The notes below the pieces were generated by a model that saw nothing but the letters and a program-made list of their open reading frames with translations, searched no databases and was not told where the DNA came from. From Eubacterium sp. AF22-8LB (lineage in GTDB: Bacteria; Bacillota_I; Bacilli_A; Erysipelotrichales; Erysipelotrichaceae), in the NCBI RefSeq assembly GCF_003458715.1, contig NZ_QRVI01000004.1:49044-113043 (forward strand): a DNA stretch of 64,000 nucleotides, given 5' to 3'. This document shows, piece by piece, positions 34,176 to 43,356 of this stretch; the stretch's first letter is position 1, and each line of letters begins with the position of its first letter. The position numbers were made by a program, and so were the translations under genes.

Positions 34176-35043
34176 TTTCAATCGGATTGGTTAAATAATC
34201 CCTTACCTGATTTGTAAGATATGTCGGAGTACTTGCTCCACTTGTGATCGCAATGGTTTGGTATTGTTCAAAGTCCTTCTTATCAATATCCTCTACCGTT
34301 TGGATTGAGAATACATTGGGAATATTAGCCTTTTTTGCGATGTCTACAAGCTTTTGCGAATTATTGCTCGTAGGATCTCCTACCACAATTAAACAATCAA
34401 CATCCTTCAAATCCAGTATAGCCTGCTGACGAACACGCGTCGCATTACAGATTTCATCGTGAAATATAGCCTGTGGATATTTTTCTTTGATCTGTTCAAA
34501 GATATCTTGAATATCGTAGATCGACATTGTTGTTTGATTTGTCACAAAAATTTTGTTGGTTTGAATAATTGGAATATCTTTTTTTGGTTCAATTAAATAG
34601 ACACGATCACTCATTGTATAAATCGATTCGGCTTCGGGATGTTTATTTTTACCGATATAGAAGATTGAGTAGTCCTGATCTAAATATTGCTTCACAATCT
34701 TTTGTGTCTGTAAGACAAAAGGGCAGCTTGCATCCACTAAGATCAAGCCTTTTTCCTTGGCTTTTTCATAGACTTTAGGACTTACTCCATGTGCTGTAAA
34801 GATGACAATGCCATCTTTAATCTCGTCTAACAATTCATAGCGCGTCTTTGTCTTATCTTCAATCGTATCAATATGATAAGCTTGCAGTGCTTTTTTTACA
34901 TATTGATTGTGCACAAGATTACCTAGAATCGTGATTTTTTTATTAGGGTATGTATCCCTTGTTTGTTTGGCTGTTTCAATTGCTTTTAATACGCCTCCAC
35001 AATAGCCTTGAGGCTTGACTGTAATAATTTTTTGTGTTTTCAT
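34144..35043 (-). CDS. ispH: 4-hydroxy-3-methylbut-2-enyl diphosphate reductase
   Basis: 299 residues. The three cluster-binding Cys are seen in PQGYCGGV (about residue 14), ASCPFV (about 105) and EICNATRVRQ (about 198), with the TSGAST motif near the C-terminus. It is the last step of the MEP isoprenoid pathway. No SD precedes the ATG, and the promoter -10 ends six bases upstream, so the message looks leaderless. Opposite strand to its neighbours, unlike B. subtilis. Confidence 0.95.
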   Translation of the reverse strand: MKTQKIITVKPQGYCGGVLKAIETAKQTRDTYPNKKITILGNLVHNQYVKKALQAYHIDTIEDKTKTRYELLDEIKDGIVIFTAHGVSPKVYEKAKEKGLILVDASCPFVLQTQKIVKQYLDQDYSIFYIGKNKHPEAESIYTMSDRVYLIEPKKDIPIIQTNKIFVTNQTTMSIYDIQDIFEQIKEKYPQAIFHDEICNATRVRQQAILDLKDVDCLIVVGDPTSNNSQKLVDIAKKANIPNVFSIQTVEDIDKKDFEQYQTIAITSGASTPTYLTNQVRDYLTNPIEKPKIRIQEIL

Positions 35044-35049
35044 ATATAC

Positions 35050-35078
35050 ATTATGCCTTAATTATTTGTATTTGTAAA
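35050..35078 (-). promoter_or_regulatory. ispH promoter, apparently leaderless
   Basis: On the minus strand TTTACA (35078-35073), 17-bp spacer, CATAAT (35055-35050), then six bases and the ATG. Confidence 0.6.
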
Positions 35079-35100
35079 ATAAGAAGATTTTTGGGATAAT
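35072..35100 (+). promoter_or_regulatory. cshB promoter
   Basis: TTGTAA (35072-35077), 17-bp spacer, GATAAT (35095-35100). Its -35 overlaps the divergent ispH -35 by five bases. Confidence 0.6.
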
Positions 35101-35123
35101 ACTAAAGAAAAGGATGTGAAAAT

Positions 35124-36443
35124 ATGAATCGTATTCAAGAAATAATGGATTTAGAGCATTTTAAAACTTTAACACCCATTCAAGAGCAGGTGTTAAATCG
35201 TAAAAATAAAAATAGAGATATCATTGGTGTATCTAGTACAGGATCCGGAAAGTCACACGCTTTCTTTATGCCTATCTTTGATATGTTAGACTTTGATCAA
35301 GATTGTGTACAAGCTGTCATTTCAGCACCAACAAGAGAATTAGCCTACCAATTGTATGATCGTTGTCGTAAAATTGCCAAACATTTTGGTGTACGTGTAA
35401 AGCTAGTTACAGGTGGTATGGAAAAGGTAACTTCCATGGACAAACAGCCACAAATCGTTATTGGTACACCAGGACGTATGAAAGACATGTTTATCAAGGA
35501 TAACGTCTTACGTTTGGATACTGCTAAAATGGTTGTCATAGATGAAGCAGATATGACATTGGAATTTGGTTTCTTAGAAGATATTGATGAAATTCTATCG
35601 AAAATGGACAAGAAGGTCCAAATGATGGTATTCTCTGCAACCATTCCAGAATCTTTGCAGCCATTTTTAAAGAAATATTTATACGATCCAGAAATGATCG
35701 AAATCAAAAAGGAAGAAGCTTTCCAAAGTGATGTTAAGCATATTTTAGTGCCATGCAAGCACAAGAGCTACGAACAAAAAATCTTAGATGTACTTCCATG
35801 TATTCAGCCTTATGTTTGTTTAATTTTTGCCAACACGACTCAAGAAGCCCAAAACATTGCCAATACAATGCGTGAAAATGGTTATGATTTAGTTGAATTA
35901 CATTCAGGACTTGAATCACGTGCGCGTATGCAGGCTATTAAAATGATTCAAAGCCAAAAGAAAAGCTATATTGTAGCCAGTGATATTGCGAGTCGTGGAA
36001 TCGATTTAGAAGGAATCACACACGTTATTAGCTGTGGTTTCCCTAAAGATTTAAAATTTTATATTCACCGTGCTGGACGTACAGGAAGAGCCACTCGTGA
36101 TGGTCAATGTATTGCACTTTATAAAGAAAGTGATGCCAAATCAATCCAATCTTTGATCAAACAAGGAATTGAATTTGAACATATGGATGTTAAAAATAAG
36201 GAAATGGTTGACTTAAAGCCTTATGTGAATAAACGTCCAAATAAGAAGGATGAGTTCCATGAAGAAGTGGAAAAAATCGTTCACAAGAAAAAGAAGGTTA
36301 AGCCTAACTATAAGAAAAGACAACGTCAGGAAATTGATCGTATGAAACGTAAAAAGCGTCGTGAAATGATTAAATCGGATATTAAGCGCCAACAAAAAGA
36401 GCGTGCCAAAGAAAGACAACGCCAAAAAGGAATGGATGTATGA
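35124..36443 (+). CDS. cshB: DEAD-box RNA helicase (CshB-like)
   Basis: 439 residues. Helicase motifs: Q-motif region, GVSSTGSGKS (I), APTRELA (Ia), GTPGRM (Ib), DEAD (II), SAT (III), SDIASRGIDL (V) and HRAGRTGRA (VI). The C-terminal 90 residues are Lys/Arg-rich, as in ribosome-assembly or cold-adaptation helicases. Syntenic with B. subtilis cshB-nfo. nfo overlaps by 4 bp. Confidence 0.93.
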   Translation: MNRIQEIMDLEHFKTLTPIQEQVLNRKNKNRDIIGVSSTGSGKSHAFFMPIFDMLDFDQDCVQAVISAPTRELAYQLYDRCRKIAKHFGVRVKLVTGGMEKVTSMDKQPQIVIGTPGRMKDMFIKDNVLRLDTAKMVVIDEADMTLEFGFLEDIDEILSKMDKKVQMMVFSATIPESLQPFLKKYLYDPEMIEIKKEEAFQSDVKHILVPCKHKSYEQKILDVLPCIQPYVCLIFANTTQEAQNIANTMRENGYDLVELHSGLESRARMQAIKMIQSQKKSYIVASDIASRGIDLEGITHVISCGFPKDLKFYIHRAGRTGRATRDGQCIALYKESDAKSIQSLIKQGIEFEHMDVKNKEMVDLKPYVNKRPNKKDEFHEEVEKIVHKKKKVKPNYKKRQRQEIDRMKRKKRREMIKSDIKRQQKERAKERQRQKGMDV

Positions 36444-37279
36444 TCTATTTAGGCTGTCATGTATCCTTTAAGGCACCAGACTATTTTAAAGGAGCCATTG
36501 AAGAAGCTGTATCCTATGGGGCCAATGCCTGTATGATTTATACGGGTCCTCCAAGCAATACACGTCGTGTAGCTGTTTCTAAACTAAAGATTGATGAAGC
36601 TAAAACCTTTATGCTTGACAATGATTTTTCTATTGATCGTGTCATTGTACATGCTCCATATATAATTAATTTGGCCAATGCGTTAAAGCCAGAAACCGCA
36701 GAGTTTGGACGAGAATTTTTAAAGTCTGAATTAGAGCGTGTTCAAGCCATCGGTGCTAAAACTTTAGTTCTTCATCCAGGAAGCCATGTCGGCGCTGGAA
36801 TGGATGTCGGTATTGAATGGATCATCAATGGTTTAAATGAAGTTTTAGATCAGGATTCTACGGATGTTAAGATCGCCCTTGAAACCATGGCAGGAAAAGG
36901 AAATGAATGTGGATTTACATTTGAACAGTTAAAGAAAATTTATTCTGGTATAAATAAAAAATCACGTATTGGATATTGTATGGATACATGTCATATTTGG
37001 GATGCAGGCTATGATCTTCATGATTTTGAAAAGGTTCTGAACGACTTTGATTCTATTTTGGGTTTAGAAAATCTTCTTTGTATGCACATCAATGATTCAA
37101 AGAATGTTTTAGGAGCTCATAAGGATCGTCATGAAAATATTGGAAAGGGGCATATTGGATTTGATATTTTATATTCGATTGTGCACCATCCAAAGCTAGA
37201 AAATGTTACAAAAATATTAGAAACGCCATTTATTGATAAAAAGGCGCCATATAAAGAAGAAATCTCAGCACTGCGCTGA
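36440..37279 (+). CDS. nfo: endonuclease IV (AP endonuclease)
   Basis: 279 residues of a zinc TIM-barrel. Metal ligands are visible in VLHPGSH, ETMAGKGNE, CMDTCHIWDAGYD and HINDSKN. It cuts DNA 5' to abasic sites in base excision repair. Start ATG 36440 overlaps the cshB stop (ATGA). Confidence 0.97.
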   Translation: MIYLGCHVSFKAPDYFKGAIEEAVSYGANACMIYTGPPSNTRRVAVSKLKIDEAKTFMLDNDFSIDRVIVHAPYIINLANALKPETAEFGREFLKSELERVQAIGAKTLVLHPGSHVGAGMDVGIEWIINGLNEVLDQDSTDVKIALETMAGKGNECGFTFEQLKKIYSGINKKSRIGYCMDTCHIWDAGYDLHDFEKVLNDFDSILGLENLLCMHINDSKNVLGAHKDRHENIGKGHIGFDILYSIVHHPKLENVTKILETPFIDKKAPYKEEISALR

Positions 37280-37290
37280 GATCTTTTCTT
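37262..37290. terminator. nfo/ispG bidirectional terminator
   Basis: Perfect 8-bp arms ATCTCAGC and GCTGAGAT overlapping the nfo stop, followed by CTTTTCTTT on the plus side and TTTCTTC on the minus side. Confidence 0.75.
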
Positions 37291-37293
37291 TAT

Positions 37294-38343
37294 TTAAAAT
37301 TTTTCAATTTCTTCTTTTAAACGAGCTACGATCTTTTCTTGAGGAATCTTTTCTATGATTTCACCCTTCTTGATCAATAAACCTTCTTTTTTACCACCCG
37401 CAATCGCAATATCGGCATGTTTTGCTTCACCAGGACCATTGACAGCACATCCCATGATTGCGACAGTAATATCTTTGTTTACGGTTTGAAGATAGCTTTC
37501 AATTTCATTTACAGCAGGCTCCATATCCCATTGTGTACGACCACACGTAGGGCATGCAATTAAATTTGGCACATTATGAATCAGCTTGCAGTCCTTCAAT
37601 AATTCCTTAACGATTGGAATTTCTTTTTCAGGAGCACCATTCACACTGATACGAATGGTATTCCCAATACCTTCATTTAATAAAGTACCTAAAGCTAAAC
37701 TGGACTTAATGGCACTTGTCATTGTGGTACCTGCTTCTGTAACCCCTAAATGTAATGGGTAGTCAAAGGTTTTTGCAGCTAGTCTATAAGCTTCAATACA
37801 TAATAATGGATCACTTGATTTAAAAGATAAGACAGTATCATAGAAATCTAAATCTTCTAGAATTTGTACATGTCTTTTGGCACTTTCAATCATACCTTGG
37901 GCAGTTGGCTTACCATATTTTTCGTGGATATCCTTCTCTAAGGAACCTCCATTGATACCAATACGAATAGGAATATGTTTTTCTTTACAAGCCTTTACGA
38001 CTTTTTCCACATTTTCTCTTGAACCAATGTTGCCAGGGTTTAAACGAATTTTATCGGCACCTGCTTCAATACAAGCAAGAGCTAAGCGATAATCAAAATG
38101 AATATCTGCGACTAATGGAATATGGATCTGTTTTTTAATATCTGCGATGGCTTTGGCATCCTCCATATCCATACAGCTGACACGAATTAATTCGCAGCCC
38201 ATTTTTTCTAGATTTAAAATTTGTTGGGCAACCTCATCTGCCTTTTTTGTTTCAATGTTGCACATTGATTGAATGATGACTTTGTTATTATGGCCAATCT
38301 CTAAATTTTTTACTTTTACTTGGCGTGTTTCTGTTCTTTTCAT
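37294..38343 (-). CDS. ispG: 4-hydroxy-3-methylbut-2-enyl diphosphate synthase
   Basis: 349 residues: TIM-barrel N-terminal domain (VQSMCNIETKKADE, RLNPGNIG) and a C-terminal 4Fe-4S domain with ACPTCGRTQWD and the AIMGCAVNGPGEA motif. It makes HMBPP, the substrate of the nearby ispH. GGAGGT precedes ATG 38343, and a minus-strand TATACT about 21 bp upstream is a possible -10. Confidence 0.96.
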   Translation of the reverse strand: MKRTETRQVKVKNLEIGHNNKVIIQSMCNIETKKADEVAQQILNLEKMGCELIRVSCMDMEDAKAIADIKKQIHIPLVADIHFDYRLALACIEAGADKIRLNPGNIGSRENVEKVVKACKEKHIPIRIGINGGSLEKDIHEKYGKPTAQGMIESAKRHVQILEDLDFYDTVLSFKSSDPLLCIEAYRLAAKTFDYPLHLGVTEAGTTMTSAIKSSLALGTLLNEGIGNTIRISVNGAPEKEIPIVKELLKDCKLIHNVPNLIACPTCGRTQWDMEPAVNEIESYLQTVNKDITVAIMGCAVNGPGEAKHADIAIAGGKKEGLLIKKGEIIEKIPQEKIVARLKEEIEKF

Positions 38344-38409
38344 TGCAAACCTCCATAGCTAAAGTATACGCCAATCCTTCTTTTTTTTCCATTTCATCTT
38401 AGAAACGTG

Positions 38410-38415
38410 TATAAT
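38410..38415 (+). promoter_or_regulatory. -10 element of the class B PBP gene
   Basis: TATAAT 30 bp before the TTG start, with SD AAAGGGGG between. The -35 (TTCCAT at 17 bp) is weak. Confidence 0.5.
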
Positions 38416-38444
38416 ATAGTATGTTCGTATAAAGGGGGATCCAT

Positions 38445-40520
38445 TTGAAAAAGAGTAGAAAATCATTGAAAAGGGCAAATCAAAACATTTCGGTTGATCA
38501 AGTCATTTCCAATCGTATCCTGATTCTTACAATGGCAATTGCTGTTTGTTTCTTGGTCATCTTTTTACGATTGTTTTATCTTCAGATCATTTCTTATAAT
38601 GATTATACGGCTAAGCGTGAAGATTATACATCCATTAAACAATATACATCGGCACCTCGTGGCCAGATCTATGATTGTAATGGAAAGGTCTTAGCGAAGA
38701 CTGTCGTTAGTCATAATATTGTATTTACATCTCCAAACAATATGACAGCAGATGATTATAAGCTATATGCCAAGCGTATTGTAAAGGTCTTTAATGTGAG
38801 CACCAAAGACTTTACGGATGAAGACAAAAAACAAGCTTATATTACTTATAAATCTTTTTTGTCACCAACCGATTCGGAATATGCAGCTAACCACTTGATG
38901 ACAAGTCGTGAGTTGAAGCAATATAAGAGTGGTGCTTGGGGCGATAATGCCGAAAGTAAACGATATCAGATTTTAATGAATCGTATTGGAAAGAAGCAAA
39001 TTGGTGAAATGACACAGGCCGATTTAAAGCTTTGCGTCATCTATCAACGAATGATTTCTAACCAAAGTACGGGACAGGAAAATGTTGTCTTAGAAGATGT
39101 AAGCGATGATGATGTCGCTTATCTTGTTGAACATAAAACAGAATTTCCTGGTTTTGACGTAGACTTTGGAGGTTGGAAACGAGAATATCCATATGGTGAG
39201 GCTTTATCCGATATTTTAGGAAGTGTAACAACAAGTACACAAGGACTTCCAAGTGAGCTTGCCAGCTACTATTTATCTAGGGGCTATCAGTTAAATGCCA
39301 GCGTTGGAAAATCAGGTCTTGAATATCAATACAATGATTTATTAGCGGGTACACCAGAAATTGCCAAGATTACCTATGACTCAAATGGATTGGCACAAAA
39401 GGAAGTTGTACAGGAAGCTAAGAAAGGCTATGACATTCATTTATCCATTGATATTGAGCTTCAATCAACTTTGGATGATATTGTGAAAAATACATTGAGT
39501 GAAAATGGTGGTACAGTAAACCGTGAAAACTTCCAATCTTTATTTACGACTGTCTTAAATCCACAGGATGGCTCTGTGCTTGCGATGTCGGGCTATCAGA
39601 TGGATTTGGATTCTAAACAATTGACATATTTTGCCTCAGGAAACTATATGTCATTAGTCAATCCAGGCTCCTGCATTAAAGGGGCTACAGTATACATGGG
39701 TGAAAGCGAAGGTGTCATTAAGCCGGGTGATGTTATTTATGATAAGGTTATGAATATTGGTGGACAGGAATTTGGTTCCTATGTAGATCATGGTCCAGTT
39801 AATGATGTGAGAGCCTTGGAGGTAAGTAGTAACGTATATATGTTTAATGTCGCCATACGTTTAGCAGGTGCAAGCTATGTCGAAGGAGAACCACTAAATG
39901 TATCAGATTTACAAGGTACTTTAAATAAGATGCGTTCTTATTATTCAATGTTTGGACTTGGAAATAAGACGGGTCTTGATGTACCTGGTGAATCGAGTGG
40001 ATATATGGGCTATGGTTCCGAACCGGGTATGTTGTTAAACTATTCCATTGGACAGTTTGACATGTATTCACCACTTCAATTAGCAATCTATAGCTCAACC
40101 ATTGCGTCAGATGGAAATTTATATCAGCCTCGTTTATTTAGCTATGCCACAGAGGTGAACTCACAAGAAGTCGTTGTTTCGAATGAAAAGAAGATCAAAT
40201 CCGTATTGCCAAAAAAGAATGAGGAATACCTAGAACGTGTTCAACAGGGCTTTAGAGCTTGTGTCACAAGTGGAAACTGTGGAGAAGATATCATGAAGTA
40301 TAGTGTTCCTGTATCGGCAAAAACAGGTACAGCCGAAGTGGAAGAATGGACAACGGCTAACCTTGTTGGATATGCACCAAGTGATAATCCAACAATGGCC
40401 TTTGCGTGCTCAGCACCAACGTCTGGACAGAACAATCAAGAGGTTGCAGCCAATATTTGTTCGACGGTGGTGATGCCAAAATTTATTGAAAAATATTTTG
40501 AATTATATCCAGCAAGTTAA
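38445..40520 (+). CDS. class B penicillin-binding protein (transpeptidase, PBP2 type)
   Basis: 691 residues: basic cytoplasmic N-terminus, one membrane helix (about 25-48), dimerisation domain (SAPRGQIYD) and transpeptidase. Catalytic motifs are SxxK as GSCIK (about residue 408), SxN as SSN (about 463) and KTG in AKTGTAE (about 626). It crosslinks peptidoglycan, probably with a SEDS polymerase in elongation. The start is TTG 38445, set by GGGGG six bases upstream. The gene precedes rpmG. Confidence 0.92.
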   Translation: MKKSRKSLKRANQNISVDQVISNRILILTMAIAVCFLVIFLRLFYLQIISYNDYTAKREDYTSIKQYTSAPRGQIYDCNGKVLAKTVVSHNIVFTSPNNMTADDYKLYAKRIVKVFNVSTKDFTDEDKKQAYITYKSFLSPTDSEYAANHLMTSRELKQYKSGAWGDNAESKRYQILMNRIGKKQIGEMTQADLKLCVIYQRMISNQSTGQENVVLEDVSDDDVAYLVEHKTEFPGFDVDFGGWKREYPYGEALSDILGSVTTSTQGLPSELASYYLSRGYQLNASVGKSGLEYQYNDLLAGTPEIAKITYDSNGLAQKEVVQEAKKGYDIHLSIDIELQSTLDDIVKNTLSENGGTVNRENFQSLFTTVLNPQDGSVLAMSGYQMDLDSKQLTYFASGNYMSLVNPGSCIKGATVYMGESEGVIKPGDVIYDKVMNIGGQEFGSYVDHGPVNDVRALEVSSNVYMFNVAIRLAGASYVEGEPLNVSDLQGTLNKMRSYYSMFGLGNKTGLDVPGESSGYMGYGSEPGMLLNYSIGQFDMYSPLQLAIYSSTIASDGNLYQPRLFSYATEVNSQEVVVSNEKKIKSVLPKKNEEYLERVQQGFRACVTSGNCGEDIMKYSVPVSAKTGTAEVEEWTTANLVGYAPSDNPTMAFACSAPTSGQNNQEVAANICSTVVMPKFIEKYFELYPAS

Positions 40521-40535
40521 ATTTTTGAAAATGAC

Positions 40536-40565
40536 TTGAAATTGACTTGTAAGTTATGCTAGAAT
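40536..40565 (+). promoter_or_regulatory. rpmG promoter
   Basis: TTGAAA (40536-40541), 18-bp spacer with extended TG, TAGAAT (40560-40565). Confidence 0.6.
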
Positions 40566-40599
40566 CAACTAGTAATTACTAATGTGAGGAGGACTGAAC

Positions 40600-40749
40600 A
40601 TGAGAGATCGTATTACATTTAAGTGCTCTGTTTGCGGTGAAGAAAACTATATTGGTACAAGAAATAAGAAAAAACATCCTGAACGTATGACTGTTAAAAA
40701 ATATTGTCCAAAATGCAATCAGCAGACTGAACATAAGGAGAAAAAGTAA
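40600..40749 (+). CDS. rpmG: 50S ribosomal protein L33
   Basis: 49 residues starting MRDRITFKCSVCGEENY with a zinc ribbon (CSVC and CPKC). The zinc-binding Cys+ form implies zinc-dependent L33. SD GAGGAGG lies eight bases upstream. A short gene that simple length cut-offs miss. Confidence 0.95.
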   Translation: MRDRITFKCSVCGEENYIGTRNKKKHPERMTVKKYCPKCNQQTEHKEKK

Positions 40750-40751
40750 GA

Positions 40752-40776
40752 AAGGCCGTTTTATTCGGTCTTTTTT
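40752..40776 (+). terminator. rpmG terminator
   Basis: Arms AAGGCCG and CGGTCTT (one G-T pair), then six T. Confidence 0.75.
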
Positions 40777-40788
40777 ATGTATTAGGCT

Positions 40789-41400
40789 ATGAAAATCATT
40801 CAACAACCATTAGGTCCTGTACAGGCAAACTGTTATTTAGTCATGGAAAATCATCATGCTATCCTAATTGATCCGGCGGACAGATTTCCTAATTTAGAAT
40901 CCATCTTAAAAGAAAATGAATGTACATTAGAAGCTATCGTATTAACGCATGCACACTTTGATCATATATCAGGAGTTGATGCGTATCATTGTGATGTATA
41001 TTTAAATCCGCAGGAATTTGATTTTCTTCAAGATCCCGATTTAAATTCATCTTCAGCCTTCTATATGGATGTGACATGTGATGCGCATCCAAAACCAATC
41101 AAAGAAGGAATAAATGAGATTGCAGGATTTGAAATAGAGGCGATATATTGTCCTGGGCATTCGATTGGTTCAACGGTTTTAAGAATCGAGGATTGCTTAT
41201 TTACAGGTGACGTATTATTTCAAGGCTCAATCGGAAGAATGGATCTAGCGACTGGCTCTGTTTCGATGATGAAACAATCCTTAAAAAAATTGTATCAATT
41301 AGACAAAGATTATAAGGTGTATCCGGGACATGGACCCTCTACTTCTTTATCGCAAGAGAAAAAATGGAACGAAAGTTTAAAATATGCAGAAATTTATTAG
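40789..41400 (+). CDS. metallo-beta-lactamase-fold hydrolase (glyoxalase II-like)
   Basis: 203 residues with THAHFDHISG (zinc motif, about residues 58-67), CPGHSIGS, FTGDVLF and YPGHGPST, the complete ligand set of the YqgX/glyoxalase II-like family. Substrate unknown; S-lactoylglutathione-type thioesters and other small esters are possibilities. No clear SD. The stop codon is in the loop of its terminator. It precedes comGA as yqgX precedes comG in B. subtilis. Confidence 0.9.
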   Translation: MKIIQQPLGPVQANCYLVMENHHAILIDPADRFPNLESILKENECTLEAIVLTHAHFDHISGVDAYHCDVYLNPQEFDFLQDPDLNSSSAFYMDVTCDAHPKPIKEGINEIAGFEIEAIYCPGHSIGSTVLRIEDCLFTGDVLFQGSIGRMDLATGSVSMMKQSLKKLYQLDKDYKVYPGHGPSTSLSQEKKWNESLKYAEIY

Positions 41401-41418
41401 AATTTCTGCTTTTTTTTT
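41386..41418 (+). terminator. terminator before the comG operon
   Basis: Perfect 9-bp arms GCAGAAATT and AATTTCTGC around TATTAG (containing the upstream gene's TAG), then nine T. It separates comG from upstream transcription. Confidence 0.88.
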
Positions 41419-41443
41419 CGTATTAGATAAGGGAGGTAAAAAA

Positions 41444-42433
41444 ATGGATGATTTATTAAAGGATTTAATTGAATATGCGATTCAAAAAAAGGCGAGTGAT
41501 ATTCATTTTGTTCTACAAAATCAAAAACTACAAATTAAATTAAGAACACAGAGTGAAATGTTAGATGTATACCAAGATATTTGGCAACCTGCTTTCTTTG
41601 AATATTTAAAATTCATTTCAAGAATGGATCTGACCAATCCATTTGTTCCGCAAAGTGGGCAGTTTAAAGTTTTGATTCATAATCATGAAGTCTTTTGTCG
41701 CTTTAGTATGCTTTTTAACCAAAATGTTCAAACAGGTGTCATTCGTATGTTGAATACGCAACAGGCAATCCACCTCGATCAATTGTCATTATGGCAACAG
41801 GATACAGCTTACTTTGAGTCTTTGATTCCGTTACGGCAAGGCTTAGTCATCAGTGTCGGACCTACAAATAGTGGTAAAACGACAACTTTACATGCATTGC
41901 TGCATGAGATTGCCAAAACGAAGAAGCATAAAGTGGTTAGCTTAGAGGATCCAATTGAGATTGAGGATGATTCCTATTTACAACTTCAAATCAATGAGGC
42001 AATGGGCTTTACCTATGATGTAGGTATTGAACAGCTTTTGCGCCATGATCCAGATGTCATTTGTATTGGAGAAACAAGAAACAGCTATACCGCAAAGATG
42101 GTCTTAAGAGCAAGCTTGACTGGTCACTTTGTTTTAACGAGTATTCATGCCAAGGATGGAAAGGAGTGTATTCGTCGTCTTGAGGATTTGGGTGTATCAA
42201 ACAAGGATTTATTAAGTGTTTGTACAGCCATTATTTCACAACGCCTCTATGCATCAGGCGACAAAAAGGTATGTGTGTATGAAATCATGGATCAAAAAGT
42301 GCTGGAGCACGTTCTTAAACAGGGTGATTATCCCGAAGACTTTACTACCTTATCTAAAAAAATTTCACAGGGTATTGAAAAAGGATATATCATGGATGCC
42401 CAGGCAGACTACGATTGTGCTTGTCTTGCGTGA
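41444..42433 (+). CDS. comGA: competence pilus ATPase ComGA
   Basis: 329 residues of a PilB/GspE-type secretion ATPase: N-terminal KKASDIHFV domain, Walker A GPTNSGKTTT (about residue 142), Asp box LEDPIE, Walker B RHDPDVICIGETR and the TSIHAKD His box. It powers assembly of the DNA-uptake pilus at the membrane. The usual Cys4 zinc site of GspE is not visible, as in ComGA. Start ATG 41444 has SD GGGAGG. Confidence 0.95.
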   Translation: MDDLLKDLIEYAIQKKASDIHFVLQNQKLQIKLRTQSEMLDVYQDIWQPAFFEYLKFISRMDLTNPFVPQSGQFKVLIHNHEVFCRFSMLFNQNVQTGVIRMLNTQQAIHLDQLSLWQQDTAYFESLIPLRQGLVISVGPTNSGKTTTLHALLHEIAKTKKHKVVSLEDPIEIEDDSYLQLQINEAMGFTYDVGIEQLLRHDPDVICIGETRNSYTAKMVLRASLTGHFVLTSIHAKDGKECIRRLEDLGVSNKDLLSVCTAIISQRLYASGDKKVCVYEIMDQKVLEHVLKQGDYPEDFTTLSKKISQGIEKGYIMDAQADYDCACLA

Positions 42434-42458
42434 GGAGGTGGAACAATTTGAAAAGCTA

Positions 42459-43346
42459 ATGAATAATGGAATGCCCTTAGAAACCTTGATCCATCTAGTA
42501 TTTAAAAAGGATGAAGAAATGATTTCTCGATTAAAGGAAGGAATAAGTCTTGTCGATATCTTTTGTATGGGACAGAAGAAGCTGTACTTTAAGTATTTAA
42601 AGATATTGTCTTCTTCCTTAAATCTAAATCAAGCCATTATATGTGTGACACAGATTGAAAAGCATTCAAAGCTTGTATTTGATAAGCTGCTACAAAAGAT
42701 CGCATATCCTTTCTTTTTACTTGTGTTCGCATTTTTTATGGTGCTTTTCTTCTCGGATTATGTACTTATTCAAATGCAGGACTATATTTCAAATGGAAAG
42801 GTACTGCTTGTGATTCAAGTCCTCAAATATACATTTGGATTGAGTATTCTACTGTTGCTTTTCTTTTTGATCTGGTTCTATATGGTCTTTAATCGATTTT
42901 CAAAAAGCCTTTACTATTGTCCATTTCCATTGATGAAAAAAATGGTGTCTTTACAATTTGTCTGTATCTATCAAAACCTTGAAAATACTTATAGTTCAAC
43001 GCAGCAGGTGCTAGAAACGATGTCACATATGGATTTTAGTATCGTAGGGATGATTTCAAATCATATTTTAGATCATCTTTTGAATGGAAATAGTTTAGAG
43101 GAAAGTTTTTTGAAGGAAGAAATCTTTGATTCTGATTTTAAAAAGATGTTGCGCTATGCTCTTACGAATAACCGATTTCAGGTGTTTTTTGATTTGTATA
43201 TTAAGAAAAGTACGATGGATATAGAAAGATGCGTAAAGCGTATTGTCCTTGGTATTCAGCTTTATTCCTATTTGAGTATTGGTGTTCTTGTATTGCTTGT
43301 GTATCAAATTATGATGATGCCACTAAATATGTTAAATCAATTTTAA
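42459..43346 (+). CDS. comGB: competence pilus platform protein ComGB
   Basis: About 295 residues with the GspF/PilC pattern: soluble helical bundle, membrane helix (FFLLVFAFFMVLFF), second helix pair and a C-terminal membrane helix. The start is uncertain. GAGGAGG at 42432-42438 is 20 bases before ATG 42459, a long gap; in-frame GTG 42438 overlaps it and TTG/GTG codons lie inside comGA. The first residues are therefore provisional. Confidence 0.88.
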   Translation: MNNGMPLETLIHLVFKKDEEMISRLKEGISLVDIFCMGQKKLYFKYLKILSSSLNLNQAIICVTQIEKHSKLVFDKLLQKIAYPFFLLVFAFFMVLFFSDYVLIQMQDYISNGKVLLVIQVLKYTFGLSILLLLFFLIWFYMVFNRFSKSLYYCPFPLMKKMVSLQFVCIYQNLENTYSSTQQVLETMSHMDFSIVGMISNHILDHLLNGNSLEESFLKEEIFDSDFKKMLRYALTNNRFQVFFDLYIKKSTMDIERCVKRIVLGIQLYSYLSIGVLVLLVYQIMMMPLNMLNQF

Positions 43347-43356
43347 AGGAGGAACT

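Noticed and set aside
40542..40565. TTGACT as the -35 of rpmG
   Set aside because: The spacing to TAGAAT is 12 bp; TTGAAA at 18 bp is better.
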